In this document: one piece after another, positions 45,818-58,590 of the stretch | Numbering within the stretch: position 1 is the stretch's first letter | Layout of the letters: each line of letters opens with the position of its first letter | Source of the DNA: Clavulina sp. PMI_390 | Taxonomy: Eukaryota; Basidiomycota; Agaricomycetes; Cantharellales; Hydnaceae | Assembly: GCA_015039315.1 (NCBI GenBank) | Contig: WIDE01000007.1 | Coordinates: 295,062 to 359,061 of the forward strand | Direction of reading: 5' to 3' | DNA length: 64,000 nucleotides | Program-made: the position numbers and the translations under genes | Notes under the pieces: model-generated | Seen by the model: only the letters and a program-made list of their open reading frames with translations | Databases searched by the model: none | Told to the model about the DNA's origin: nothing

Positions 45818-46843
45818 ATGTTATCATCAGACGATTCTCTGCCCCCCTCATACAAGGAAGTCAACAAGACAATTGGTGGAACCACTTGCGTTTGTGTCAT
45901 ACATGTGGAAGACGTCTTCCTAATAGCTTCGCGTGGAGATTCGTCGATTGCGCCTCTGAATGGGATCACGGGCGAACCCAAGTTTGAGGTTCGAGATGCT
46001 GGTGTCGCAGGCCTCGGGATGTATGCGACACATGATATTCAGGCCGGGGAACTTGTCTTCGAGGAAAGACCCCTAGTCATCATGCCTGATATTGGGAAAT
46101 CACTGCCGGGTGTCTGGTCCAGTGTCTCCTGGCGGCTACAACCTCCAGCTCTTAAGGAAATCCTAGAACTTCGCAACGCCCATCCTCCAAAGGTGGATCA
46201 TCTTACTGGGATTCTACGGACCAACTTCATAGGGATTGAGCTCAGTCCCGATGCTACAGATCGCTATCGAGCACTCTTCCCGATCATATCACGGGCAAAC
46301 CACAGCTGTTGTTCCAACGCAACATACTTTTTCAATACTTCCACTCTCGCTCTAGAATTGCGTGCAGTGCGACCTATCACTCCTGGAGAGGAAATCCATA
46401 TTCAATACATAGACGTCATGACCACCAAGGTTGTTCGTCAACGGGATCTGCAGAAATTCTATCTCTTCACATGCGATTGCCCTTCCTGTGGATTATCTGA
46501 CGGGTCATCGGAACAACTGAAGAGTGACGCAAATCGCCTTCAATTATCCCATTGGATCGAAGACCACGGGAATTTAGAGGAATGGATGCGCGATGAATCA
46601 ATCATGCCAGAAGATGTAGAAAAGGAGGCTCTCAATCTCCTTGCTCTGCTACAGGCTGAGCAGCTTGAGACAATGCTGCTGCTCCCCTTGGAGCTCTTGT
46701 GTTGGGCATATCGCGCAATGGACAATGAGATAGAATTCCAGAAACGAGCATCTGAGGCACTCGCAATGGCCAAAGCTACAGGAAAGGAAAGGGCAGCAAA
46801 ATATTACGAAGCACAAGTGTCCAACGATATCTTACACCCGTGA
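45818..46843 (+). CDS. SET-domain protein lysine methyltransferase
   Basis: Single-exon gene, ATG 45818 ([15 protein letters not shown]; upstream in-frame start is only TTG), 341 residues. SET-N motif: [19 protein letters not shown], then [35 protein letters not shown] with the NHSC SAM site, and [17 protein letters not shown] with the closing Tyr. A post-SET zinc cluster follows ([12 protein letters not shown]). The C-terminal 100 residues are helical. There is no MYND finger, so this is an SMYD-related, MYND-less fungal type; histone or non-histone targets cannot be told apart. The stop at 46843 faces the SCY1-like stop 6 bp away. Confidence 0.88.
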   Translation: MLSSDDSLPPSYKEVNKTIGGTTCVCVIHVEDVFLIASRGDSSIAPLNGITGEPKFEVRDAGVAGLGMYATHDIQAGELVFEERPLVIMPDIGKSLPGVWSSVSWRLQPPALKEILELRNAHPPKVDHLTGILRTNFIGIELSPDATDRYRALFPIISRANHSCCSNATYFFNTSTLALELRAVRPITPGEEIHIQYIDVMTTKVVRQRDLQKFYLFTCDCPSCGLSDGSSEQLKSDANRLQLSHWIEDHGNLEEWMRDESIMPEDVEKEALNLLALLQAEQLETMLLLPLELLCWAYRAMDNEIEFQKRASEALAMAKATGKERAAKYYEAQVSNDILHP

Positions 46844-46849
46844 GGAAAA

Positions 46850-49800
46850 TCACTTTCCTCCCGTCTTCTTTTGCTCCTTGAGCGCAGCAATTCGCTGTGG
46901 GCCACTCTCTATTAGCATGTGGGCGGAACGAAGGATGACAAAAACATACCTGCTTGCGTTCCTCCCTCCTTCGAGCCATCTCCGCCGCCTTTTCGTCTTT
47001 ACTCATTCCAGCCATGCTTCCTGTGGGTGCCGCGGCGGAGGGTGTTGCTGGTGGAGCTTCATCATCAAAGTCATTATCCCATCCACCTGGCACAGACGAA
47101 GCTGGTGCGGGAGCCTTTGCCTGTGGGGGTATCACCACTGGCGCTACTGGTGGTGGTGGGTTCGCCGCGCCTATCGCCGCGGCTCTCTGGACAACTATCG
47201 GTTTTGACGGTGGCGAAGCCGGCGCTAGACCACTGAACAAGGGCTTGGGGGATGAGACCGCGGAGGTTCTGATAGCAGAAGATGTTGTCGACACTGGTTT
47301 TGGTGATATTGCTCGGCTAACAGCTGGGGAAGGTTCGAGAGATTCCTGATCAAGGCTCTCCTCCCAAGCCGTTTCCATCTCCACAGCAGATGGTCCAGTC
47401 TGGAAGTCCGCTGGGATAAGGGCACGTTAGCCATCCACCCCATAAGCTCTTCAATGATAGCCACTTACTCCAATCTCCAGCATCGGCATTTACATCCATC
47501 AAATCGCCACTCTCAGCCCAGGCATCGCTTCCGCCACCCATTTCAGCAGCGGCTTCCCTCTCTAGCTCGGCCGCGAGGGAAGACGAGCCCCCCTTGGACA
47601 AAGGCTGTTTCGATGCGCCCAGCTGCATGCCTTTCGAGGTGGTTGAGGTGGACGGCCGTGTACTGACCGGAACAGCTGGAGCAGACAAGGTCGAGGTCGT
47701 ACCGTTGGTAGGATTAGGTTGTGGCCGAGAGGGAAGCTCTGCTATTTGGGTTTGTAGATCGGAGGTTGCAAGCTATAGATAACGCAATCTCAGTACAATC
47801 TTGGTGGAGATTTCCTAGAAACCTTACCGTTCTACCAAGTGATGACATAGCCCATCCTGCTAAAGCACCTGCGGCACCGGCTGCTGAATTCACGAGCGCC
47901 GCTTGAGTAGAGTTACTAGCAGCATATGGTGCTGGGGCTTCGCCGTTCGCGGCTGGAGGTATAGCAGTTTCAGGCTGTAAAGATGCTTCAGTTGAGGTCT
48001 TTTGATCAGTATCAAGCTGCCCATACCATCATTTGAGCATGGGCTTCGATCTTTTTGATGAAAAGATCCATCGCTTTCGAGGACTGATCGCGAACCAGCC
48101 TATCACATGCAAAAGGTTATGCAGATGATCATGCAATGACACCCAATCAACATACTTTTCCTTGTCGACCAAGGTGAACGACATTGATGGTATGACTTTT
48201 GTCGCAAGTTCTTCCGCTTCGTACAGTTGGATAGTAGCCATGAGCGCCATCAGCCCCGCCACTCTAGCATGCACGAAAGCGTCTTTGAGGGCACGGGAGA
48301 AGGCTGGAATGAGCACCTTCCGCTGTGTTGTTGCAGAAAGGTTTGGGGCAAGACGGCCGATCAGAATGCAAGTATTTGTCCGGATCGAGGCCTCAGTGTC
48401 GAGCTGAGACTTGGCAAGGTGCTTGAGGAGCTCGTTGTTCAATATCCGATCTGTCAGCTATAGTGATACAAAGCCCCGGTCAGAAAGTGCTGGATGGCAA
48501 TAACATAGCACGAACCTTCGAGGAAAGCACGCTGACAGACCTGACTGTTGCTTCTCGGATTACCGCCACCGTGTCACCAAACCCGGTTTGCTAGAAGAAT
48601 GTGAGAAGGGGACACGCAGTGAATGTTTTGGAACCTACCAGATGGGGCCATATCTTGTCAGACACTGTTCGCTGATCCAGCTTATCGGCATATTCAGGCA
48701 GATGATCCAGCAACGCCATCCGCGTACCACGATCGGGACTTGCGAAAAGCTTGACGACAGGACCAAGGACGACAGTCGCGTAATCTGATGGTGGTACGGA
48801 GTGACCGAGGAGGAAAACAAGAGGTAGCATAGATCCTGCTGAAGCCCCGCCGAATTCGAGAGCATTGACAAGTGTTGGGAGGACCTTGTGGGCAAGGAAC
48901 TCTGAGGGGAAAGAATCAGCAGATTCTTTCAGTGTTCTACGAAGTAGATCTAGTGAATAGGAGAAAATAACGAAAGAAAGTGAGAATAACTAACCGAAGG
49001 AACGTGGCTTTGTCCGATTCGCTGCTGAGATTGAACCCTTCTAGACTGGCACAGATCTTCACCAGTCTGTTCTGCGAGAAGAAACCTGCCCCTTCTCCCG
49101 TCTTTTCGCCATTGCCGATTTCAAGGAAGCCCTTGCTGGTCAAGCGTGGTTTGGGCTTCGGCATGAGGAGGCGTTTGAAGGATGGGAATATTGTTGTAGG
49201 TATGGCCCCTCTACTCGAGGCTGTCGGAGCCGGGTGGGGTGGTAGAGAAGTAGGAGGAAGTGGATGGTTGGGGTTGAAGACAGAGTGGATCAGGAGTCCA
49301 AATTCGTATGCATCAGGCGCGGAGACATCGTTCCTAAGTTTGAAGGCGTCAGAAGATGTGAAACGTTTGGCTGCGGATCATATATACTCTTTAGCAGAAG
49401 ACCAACCGGCTGCTTTCACTTCGGGAGGGGTATATTGGGTAAGATCAGGCATGAGTGACCCTAAGCTCTATAGCAGCATTAGTAAGGGGCAGGTGGTATA
49501 GGTTCAAAGCGAGGTCTTACATAGAGGACAGCATTATCCTCCTTAGGGTTGGAAAGTAGTTCGAACCCCCCTAGTCTCCATTCGCCAGAAGGTGAAATAA
49601 AGATAGAATCTGTGCGAAGGTTTCCGTGTGTGGATTGGCAAGAATCATTGACAAAGGAGAGCGCAATCTGGTAGAGACGTTCAATAGACTGGCTGGCATA
49701 GGAATAGAGCGGACACGTACAGCAACACGCTGTAACCCCCAGACCAGCCATTCTTCGCGGGCAGCGGCAGGCTTACTGCTCCAGGCAGATATTGCAATCC

Positions 49801-50186
49801 CCAGAGGCTGAACCCTTTCGGTGACAATATGAATACTGGTTTCAGTTTCTACAACATCGATGAATTTGAGTACATCTGGATGCCTGATGGTCCGCAGTTT
49901 CCGGAGGGCATTCTTGGCCAGAGGGAGAAGATTCTTCCGAGATGGATTCGAGCCGTCAAAATGGAATACAGATACAGGAGAAGAGTCATCCTAGACAGAA
50001 TAAGGCAAGAGGGTTGGGATCGGATATTCCAGAGCTGCACAGCTAGCAACGCACTCTCTTGGTAGCCTCGTACAGAGTCCATATTCCACGACCTTCAAAG
50101 TAGATGACCTTGTTCCCGAGAATAAAAGGGTGAGTAACCCCAGACTTTGCGAGTACCGCACTTCCAATCGAGCGCAGGTAGTCCAT
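46850..50186 (-). CDS. SCY1-like pseudokinase with HEAT repeats (Scyl1/Cex1 type)
   Basis: ATG 50186 gives MDYLRSIGSAVLAKSGVTHP, the usual SCY1 N-terminus, then VIYFEGRGIWTLYEATKR. The pseudokinase part includes FHFDGSNPSRKNLLPLAKNA, LRTIRHPDVLKFIDVVETE and CQSTHGNLRTDSIFISPSGE, where the HRD/DFG catalytic residues of true kinases are missing (HGNL...WRLGG). HEAT-type helices follow: LAHKVLPTLVNALEFGG, LPEYADKLDQRTVSDKIWPH, ASIRTNTCILIGRLAPNLS and ARVAGLMALMATIQLYEAE. A low-complexity Pro/Ala/Ser region precedes the basic end EMARRREERKQ-RIAALKEQKKTGGK. The family acts in tRNA export and COPI/Golgi traffic. Many small introns are present. Start codons of this gene and the gamma-tubulin-complex gene are about 50 bp apart. 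Confidence 0.87.
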
Positions 50187-50236
50187 CAGAATTCACGAAA
50201 CGCGAGCGGCCTGGATCACAACATGTGCAAACAAAC

Positions 50237-53200
50237 ATGGCGTTCGCGTTGCATACCTTGCCCGATCTCGAGCCTCCACGCGTTGCGCGACTCGACGACT
50301 ACTTCCCCGAACTTCCGGATCAATTTTATATGCGAGAGCTCGAAGACAGGCCTCAGAATCCCATAATCGACCGCCTTGGGCAGCCTGAAAACCTCAAACC
50401 ACTCGAGCCCGACTTCTTACCTGTGCCGAAGGAGACCGCCTTTATCGACCACCAGCCTTACGCAGAGCCTATTGAAGACGCGGATAATACAGACGATTCA
50501 CTATGGCTTAGTAAAACGCCCCCACTTGCGAGACAGGTGGGAGCTTTCACAAGTGTTACTAGCGCTCCGATTGTATCTGATAGAATAATTTAGAATAATC
50601 TCAAGACATGGAACTCCATGGCAAAGTCTCCATCCCCGGCAATCTTCCAGCCGCGGACACCCTTTCTCTCCGAACAGGCGCCTTCAATCTATGCCGCCAT
50701 TGGCTATAGGTAGGCTCAAGCCGTGACACTTTGCGTATATCCTGACCAGATTCTTTAGAGTAAAGACCGATGTAGGATCTTCGGAAACACGTTGCTTCCA
50801 TGGCTCTGTTGACGAGTTTTTCCATGCGATGTCTCACAATGTTGTCGGGAACTCGTCACGTCTATTCATCTGGAATGCCGAGAAAGAGTCCTTCTTACTA
50901 AAAGGACGCTCTGAAAGCTCTGTCGGCCTGCTAACTGTGGACTCTTTGAGTCCGATCACAGTATCAAGGCGAGTGTAGGCGAGATGAACTAGAATAATAT
51001 ACTCATATCAGTCATATTCAGCTGTCTCGAGCGATTTCTCGGAGTCGGGACACTTTTGAGGAGGCTCCAGAACTTCGTAATCTCTCTTCGTGCATCGTAA
51101 GCTACCATTCTCGATGAATCTACTTTGTACCTCGTTCTTATCTGGTATTCAGTTCGCCAGGGCCAGCAGCTGCCAGTTTCGCTCACGGACTAGAGGCTAT
51201 TCTTAATCATATGCAGGAACAGTCTCTAGCCGCTCCTCATAAAGCGTCTTCCCATCACGTCATGGCTCTCTGGTACCACTATGAAGAACCTCAGGTAGTG
51301 CTGGAATCATTAGGTGGACTATGCTCTAGGGTTAGTTTTCTTCCGCACCTCCAATCTTATCACTAAGACTTTGTCCCTTAGGCCTTGTCCCGATTACCTC
51401 CCTACGCTACCATACCTCTGGAAAGAGCTCCTCTAGCCACTCGACTATTTGACTGGCTCGCCCAGGCCATACTGTCTTGTAGCCAGCCTGCTGTCATTAA
51501 GAACCTCGCATTCTTATCGTCGAAGGTTTCCGACGAGATATTTTCCGAAATTGGAGGCTCCCTCGGCCTTCTCCCACCTCCCGAACGCGTTCCTGTTGCA
51601 CAATTGTCTGACGAGCGACGGGCCTCGAGGGCAGGCCAACTTGGCGAATCACTTCCATCATTCCTGCCTGCCGACTTTGTGGATGAGATTGATCGAGGTA
51701 TACGATCGATCGCGCTACTGAGAGCGACCAATGATGCGCATCCTCTATGCCATCCAGATCCTTTGTGGGCTGAGATGGTGAGAGGCTGGTGTTGGACAGA
51801 TGAAGATATCGCACAGCGCATTGAACTCATCGCAACCCACATACTTCAAGTCCATGAGCGTATCGAAGACTGGCGTTGGAACCTTCGGAGCTTGCATCGC
51901 CAGGTCCTACAGCCGGCTGAGGATCAAACTGGTGCCCGTATCAAACCCTTGACAGGCACGACTGGTGAAGAATTGATCCATAGCAATACTGCTGTCGAGG
52001 ATCTTGGCTTCGATGTCTTCGACCTCGTTCCAGGAGACTCCGCGGGTCAACATCTAGTCCTAATTGAGGAGGCAGGTGGTACTCGCCCTTACGGCGAGTT
52101 TGCTCGGTCATTCCCCAACTCTCTGCCCTTCTCTGCTCCAACCCTTTCAACCCTTCTTAATGTCGCCGTCCTACAACCTTTGGTTACCCACGCTCGCATC
52201 CTATCCGCATCTGTTCTGGAAATCTTTTTGTCTGATCTCGACTTCATTGGTCATCTCGACTTGCTTTGGCAGTTCGTCCTTTTCGGCAACCCAATGTTTG
52301 CGTATCGCGTGAAGAGGGCCCTGTTCACGGAATCGGACGATCCTGGCGAGGGCTTCAAGAGGTCCAATCGTGCTCGGCAGCGGCGCAAGTCTGGTCGTTC
52401 GCCTTCGCGGGACCGCCACCGCGAACCCACACAGGCTCCAGGGCAAGGCTGGGGCATTGGGCTTAATCCCAGCTTAAGCGATCGTGGTGCTTGGCCTCCA
52501 GCAGGTTCCGATCTTGCATATAACTTGAGGACCGTGATCGTGGATACCCTCGATGACGAGCGCGTTGAGACGGAGGATGGAGACCGCCGTACGGGATTCG
52601 GGAAGCAGCGAGATGAGATATGGAAGGAGGCAGAATGGCGTCTAGGATTCATTATCAAACCTTTCGATGAGGAAGATGAAGCAGAAGAGAATCCGCCCTG
52701 GGCAAACCCTTTTTGTATGTGTCTATTGTGCTGAAGTGATGAGACTCGTACTGACATGGGTTTCTAGCGCTTCATGCCCTCGATTTCCTTGAAATGGACT
52801 ACAAATCGCCGTCAAACATGAAGACTCTTATAACGACACCAATATTGGACAAATACCGTCGAATCTTCACCTTCCTGATCAAGCTTCTTCGGGGTGAGAG
52901 CGTTCTCGGCCTTAAAACCATTTCTTGCCACTAACGCAGTGTCTCATAGTTGACAGCGTGACACAAATCCTCTATCGTTCTACCCGCTCATTCTCCCGCA
53001 AAAATGTCCCTTCCATCTTCTCTAACCGACCGCAAATCCAGCGGAGGCTTGATCACTTTAGCTTCCAGGCTAATGCATTTATGCACACCCTTACTGGGTA
53101 TATTACGGACTCCGCTATCGGTGCCAACCACTACGCTTTCATAGAGCGGCTCACCAAACTGCGGTTCGGGGTACAGGAGAAGGGGAAATTGCGCCGGTCA

Positions 53201-53836
53201 TCACATGAGGATGAGCCACCAGATGAGGGTCTCGACGGGGGTACTATCCACCTGACTGATGTTTTCTCTATCATGGAATACCACGGGCGTGTCATGGATC
53301 GTATTCTGGAAGCTTGTTTCTTGAAAGCAAGGCAGCGAGACATCGGTGGCACATCCTTAATGGAGGCCCTCGATACTATTTTACGGGTTGGCCGACTAAC
53401 GATGGATCTTCGAAGCGGGAAGATGACAAATGAAGCGCATGCTGAGGAACGGCTGATGAAGCTGATTCATCGCTGGCAGGAGTGCTTGAAGAACTTGGTG
53501 AGTTGACTGATCAAGCCGGTCATGATGTTCTTTACTCTTCTATATACTAATCCTTTGTTTCTTCTCCATCAGATTACTGGACTAAGGATTCTGGACGAAG
53601 CTGGCCACAGCCACCGCCTACAAAACGAGCAGGTTGCTTTGCCGTCGATCTCCCGCTCCACGCGCGACGAGGGACGTATCAGCAGCGACTTGCGGGCTTT
53701 GATGCGTGGAGAGGGCTCTCAAAGACGAGATGCCACAGGTTTGGCGAATCTTTTGCTTCGTCTCGATGCATCGTCTTGGAAAAAGAAGCTGGGCGAGGCT
53801 GAGGAGACATTTGCTGAGGTCGATGATGTCCCTTGA
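50237..53836 (+). CDS. Gamma-tubulin complex component (Spc97/Spc98 family, GCP4-6 branch likely)
   Basis: GCPs form the ring that nucleates microtubules at the spindle pole body. ATG 50237 (MAFALHTLPDLEPPRVARLD). GRIP1 region: AMSHNVVGNSSRLFIWNAE and LERFLGVGTLLRRLQNFV. Then LGLLPPPERVPVAQL, VLEIFLSDLDFIGHLDLLWQ and FALHALDFLEMDYKSP-type GRIP2 sequence, with ITTPILDKYRRIFTFLIKLL and FSFQANAFMHTLTGYITDS, ending in a basic-acidic tail. An insertion of about 60 residues with RQRRKSGRSPSRDRHRE looks disordered and may be phosphorylated. Introns include a GC-AG one at 50969-51021. The length (about 1,050 residues) and weak GRIP1 argue for GCP5/6 rather than GCP2/3. The first 60 residues lie in a shared promoter with the SCY1-like gene. 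Confidence 0.8.
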
Positions 53837-53969
53837 AGGTATCAATGATCAGGAAGCATTCATCAAATTTTCATGATATACATATTAGCCATACTTCTAC
53901 AGAATAGCATCCATCTTCTACGAAAAGTATGGCGGCTAATAATAATAACGATCACATGGGAACAAGGTG

Positions 53970-55951
53970 CTATATGAAGGTAATCTCCACTGGCCCATTA
54001 TCTGTCATGAGCTCAAATTCAGACGCTCTTGAGTGATATGTTTCTCCCCAGAAGAACTTCCCATGTGAAAATCCCTTGCGCCGGTCTGAAATCTCCAACG
54101 TAGGATGGCGCTCCTCGCGTTGAGGATCATCCCCAGCTGTAACTTCCTTAGACACTTTCACCTGCGCATTCCTCGTCGATGCGCGGAATAGGCCCTCAAA
54201 TGTGCGGAAGATCCGTGCCTTGTTGGCCGCATTGTTTGTATGAGAAAACAGTCTGAGGTGGTAGTTGATAGGCGCGATTGGGATGGCGAGATCTATCGGG
54301 CCGCCCCAGGACCAAGCATTGATATTAAAGTTTCCACCAGAACCGGGATATGTCTCGTCGTCAGTATAGGCGCCAGATAAGTAGAAAGACGCGTTGATGC
54401 GACTTACGATAGGCAGAATTCATAGGATGATACGTTAGATTGATGTAGGAACGGTCATCACGCTGAGCGTTCATGGAACTTACGCGTTGTTAGTCCTAAT
54501 ATTGGCGGTCGTGGTGGGATACCCCTGGCTCGAAAGACCGACTTCTGCAACGATGGGGGCATTCGTAGTTGTCATTTTCAAGACGTGGTCTGAAAAGAAG
54601 CTGCCCTCGATGCGCGCATTGGTAGTGTGGAGGGTCAAATTCGCGGCCTGAAGCCGTGCCTCAGACTAATACCAGACGGAAAAGCGACTGTCCTTAAGTA
54701 CAGTTTTCCTTGGCAGATGCTAGCTTGAATACTGACCTTCACGACGATAGCACCATTTGTCGAGGTCAAGTTCACATTACTCCAGTAATGCTTCAACCCA
54801 TCCACGAACTGAGAGAAATCGTGGAGATCCGAAGCCAATCCACTCAATGGGCTTATCAAGGCCGATTGTGGAATACGAACGACAACGTCAAATTTGATAG
54901 CTCGACGGTCCCCCCTGAATAAGGGCCACGAGATACTACTTGGTGTCTAAGTCATAGCAATATTCCTCAGTATGGATTCATGAGCGAGAAGGGCATGCCT
55001 GTGCGAGGTACTCACAAATATCCCAAAGCCCTTGTGCAATTCTCCGCGATGAAGGACACACATATTGACCTGCCCCAGTGCAGCCTTGCTCCAGTAGTGC
55101 ATGTCAACGTAGATGGTGATGTTTTCGGAATCCTTAGGTGCCAGCTCGTAGCGCACAGACCCCATCGCACCCGCGCCGCGGTTCAGGAAGTAGATGCTAT
55201 CCAGGTCTGCGGGCAGATTGTACCGAGCTTTATACAGCAGGGGAGCTTCAGGTCGATGAGGAGGGGGATACGGGCGGTAAGGCATTTCAGTGATGTGGTG
55301 CTGCTCGTCCACTGGGTGACCATGTGCTGGCCAATCTTGCTGGGATAGCAAAGCCTCCATCTGTTTATTATCGAGATAGTCCGGAGTAGTGGTGATATTC
55401 CAGGCCGGGGTACAGTCTCTTTCAAAATCAACACGCCCATCTCGAACTGGATCAGGGCTTGTTGGCTAGAATGCCCGAGGAAGTCAATCCTTCCGCGAAA
55501 CGTTGGCAAATGAGCCTGTGGAACTTACCTGCCCGCTCTGCAACTGCCTTCCAATTACTCGCTTCACTCGATGACGAAATATAAAGGATAAGACCACAAC
55601 AAAAACGGTACTAGAACAGTAGGGGGTGTCAGACCAAGGGGTGGATAGATGGCACCGCACTCACACAAAAACGATTGCCCTTGCGAAACGTTTCCGCCGG
55701 CGTGGAAGTGGAGGAGTGCAATCCAAGTCATTTGCAGAGAGAGAATTATGAAGGGGAGTCCTCGGTCGACCTTCATGCGACGCTGTCACGGGCGACGAGG
55801 GGAGTCGCTCGTATGCCGGAGGGGCCATTTCTTCACCAAAGCCGTCGGTCTCGAAAAATGTTGTGGTGTCTGAGGACGATGATGCCTCCTGCTCTTTGGT
55901 GGTCTCGTCCTTGGTGGTTGGATTTGAGTTCGCTTCTTCAAGTACAATCAT
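53970..55951 (-). CDS. Adhesin-like single-pass membrane protein, array copy 3
   Basis: ATG 55951 (MIVLEEANSNPTTKDETT). An acidic cytosolic N-terminus with APPAYERLPSSPV is followed by RRRKRFARAIVFV, then over an intron TVFVVVLSFIFRHRVKRVI (one membrane helix, N-in). The outer part has PEAPLLYKARYNLPADLDS, IYFLNRGAGAMGSVRYELAP and VDMHYWSKAALGQVNMC, then repeated beta-strand motifs: NLTSTNGAIVVK, LHTTNARIEGSFFS, MTTTNAPIVAEVG, FSHTNNAANKARI and ELMTDNGPVEITFI (end, stop 53970). This resembles DUF4097/DUF7330-type beta-helix domains. One strand has WSWGGP where TSNGP is usual. A cell-surface role is inferred from topology only. Confidence 0.75.
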
Positions 55952-56378
55952 GACTGCGTCGGGCCGCGAACGTACTGAGAATGACTTCTGCACGTGAGCA
56001 GTGATGGTCCACGTTGAAGAGCGCAGCAGCGACAAGCTTTGAATAGCGATCGCTGCGCCGCGGTGGAATCATAGCTGCGAAGTTCCAGTTGTATGGGAAC
56101 GCTGCGTCAATCACACGGTGCTCACTGCGGTCTACAGCAGATGGACATGTTGGAGATGAGGACGCCATTCGTACTGGTTGTCCCTGCACTCAACTTGAAT
56201 CGTCTACGGCTCACCGGCTTGGCAATCTTGGCTCCGCACACGTGATTCGGACAACCAAAAATGGAAGCAACTGCAGTCTGTAGACAAAATAAATCCATAA
56301 TGGGGTAGTAGTACAGGTTATACTAGCGTCTGGTATTTCTGTTTTGTGGTGCTGACTACGACGAGAGGGCCAAATACC

Positions 56379-58178
56379 CTATATGAACGTGATCTCGACT
56401 GGTGCATTGCTGGTAAGAAGCTCGAACTCTGAGCTTCTCGACCGATATCTATCACCCCAAAAGAACTTGCCATGGGAATAACCCTCGTACTGATCCGGAA
56501 CCTGAAGTGTTGGCTCACGATCCTGCCCGAGAGGATCATCCGCACTCGTGAGCGACGTTGACACTTCAGCAGGAGCATGAGTTGTCCGAGCACGGAATAG
56601 ACCTTCAAACGTGCGATGGATCTGCGCCTTGCTGTACGCGTTGCTCGTGTGGGATAGCATTCGAAGCTTGTGGTTGATGGGCGCGACAGGAATGGCGATA
56701 TCAATGGGCCCGTTCGAGGACCTGGCATGAATATTGAAGTCCGCTTGGGATCCACGATACGCTTCGTCGTCGGGATAGGCACCCGACAGATAAAATGACG
56801 CATTGATGCGACTGTTAATAGGTATTAGTCTTGTCGAGATTTATGTGGTAGGATGGTCAAACTTACGCGTTGGTCGTCCACACGCGAGCAGTAGTAGTAG
56901 GGTAGCCTCCTTGGTTAGAAAGCCCGATGTCAGCTAAAATTGGGTCATTGGTCGTTTCTATCTTCAGGGAATGGTCGGAGACGAAGCTGCCCTCGATACG
57001 GGCATTTGTCGTATGGAGTGTTAAATTGGCCGCTTGTAGCTGAGCCTCTGGCTGTAATAAGAGAGCGCCCTGTAAGTCTAGCACTTTCCACAAAAATATC
57101 ATGAGAGTCCTACTTGTACGACGATAGCCCCGTTGGTGGAGGTGAGATTGACGCTGCTCCAGTAGTGCTTGATTCCATCCACGGTCTGAGAAAAGTCGTG
57201 CAGATCGGACGCCAAGTTGGCGACGGGATACGCCAAAGCAGATTGGGGGATCCCCACGACCACCTCAAATCTCATGTCCCTCCGGTCTCCGAGGATGATA
57301 TTCCAGTGATCCTTAGGTGGTGTCTAGACTCTCAAAGGTTAGGTTAGAATATTCCTCGCGCTTGGTGAATTGAGCAGAAAACGTACGAAGATGCCGAAGC
57401 CCTTCTCAAAGCCCCCTCGATGAAGCACACACATGTTCACCCGGCCTTGAACCTCCTTTCTCCAATAGCGCATGCTGACGTCAATGGATATGGAGTCCGA
57501 GTCGTGGGGTGCCAGCTCGTAGCGGACAGTTCCAGAGGCAAATGAGCCTCGATTGAGGAAATAGATACTGTCAAGGTTCACTGGGAGGGAATAGCGGGCC
57601 CTGTATAGGAAGGGCGGCTCGGGCCGGCGAGGGGGAGGGTAGAGGCGATGCGTGGCCTGGTTCAGGAGCTGGAGTTGATATTCTTTGACAACATCGAGCA
57701 CATCGAGATTTTGGTCGTCATAAGAATCAAGGTCGATAGTCTCATTCCAGATTGGTACACAGTCCCGTTGAAACAAGACCTGTCCGTCCCGAACTGGGTC
57801 AGGCTTCAGAGGCGGGAGGGCCTGAGGGGATGGAGTCAGCAATGTGGCACTATCGAGCTGTTGTTTTGCTTACTGATACTGGAATGATAATAGCGCGCCT
57901 GACTCTGTTTCTAAATACGAATGAAAGAACAACAATGAAGCCAGCACTAGTCCAGAGTGTCAGGGTCAGTATGGATCGAGTAAAGCAGCATGTTGTTGCA
58001 CTGACACGAACAACAGAGCCCTCGCGAGCTTGCGCCCACGGCGCCGAGGAAGGGGAGGGGCACAATCAAATTCGTTTGGGCCAGAAGCAACATTTAGATT
58101 TGGGGTCTCAGCATGGTCCCCGGGTGTGTTTTCCATGGGCGAGGCGGGGAGACGCTCGTAAGCGGCAGTGGACGCCAT
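56379..58178 (-). CDS. Adhesin-like single-pass membrane protein, array copy 2
   Basis: ATG 58178 (MASTAAYERLPASPMEN). The N-terminus holds DCAPPLPRRRGRKLARAL before the membrane helix LTLWTSAGFIVVLSFVF and a basic NRVRRAI. The outer domain begins with PPFLYRARYSLPVNLDSIYF and NRGSFASGTVRYELAPHDSD, then VNMCVLHRGGFEKGFGIF. Repeat strands: NLTSTNGAIVVQ, LHTTNARIEGSFVS, IETTNDPILADIG, ARSSNGPIDIAIPV, LSHTSNAYSKAQI and ELLTSNAPVEITFI. Gene order, intron sites and final FI match copies 1 and 3. It is closest to copy 3 (shared YPPPxRPExPxLYxARY and SGAYxDDExYxGS text). Function unknown. Confidence 0.75.
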
Positions 58179-58590
58179 ATCAACGCTCAGAGGTAAGACC
58201 GTAACAAGAGGAGGAACTCTGAGGCTTATGGAGGTATTTGTTCCTTATCAGCGCCACGTATGGTTCAGGTGATCAGCTTTGCCTTGGCCGGCAAACAGAG
58301 GTGACTGCGACGGAAGCCAAAAGATACAGGAATGACTACAGCACGTGAGGACCGGCTTGCCATGGTTTTCGCCGAAGAGCGCAGCTCCCAAAGAGATCGC
58401 AGCGCTGTGCTTCAATCACGACCCAAGCTTGTGGTAAACGCTTACAAACAATGTGTGGAAGCATGATGTGAAAATCAAATGAATAGTACTAAGTTTATGG
58501 GTATCGTACAGCAGCAGGATACATTTTTCTCGCTCTTTTAGGAAGCGGGCAGAAATTTACAATCGCACCAATCCATCTACGGTGTGTCCC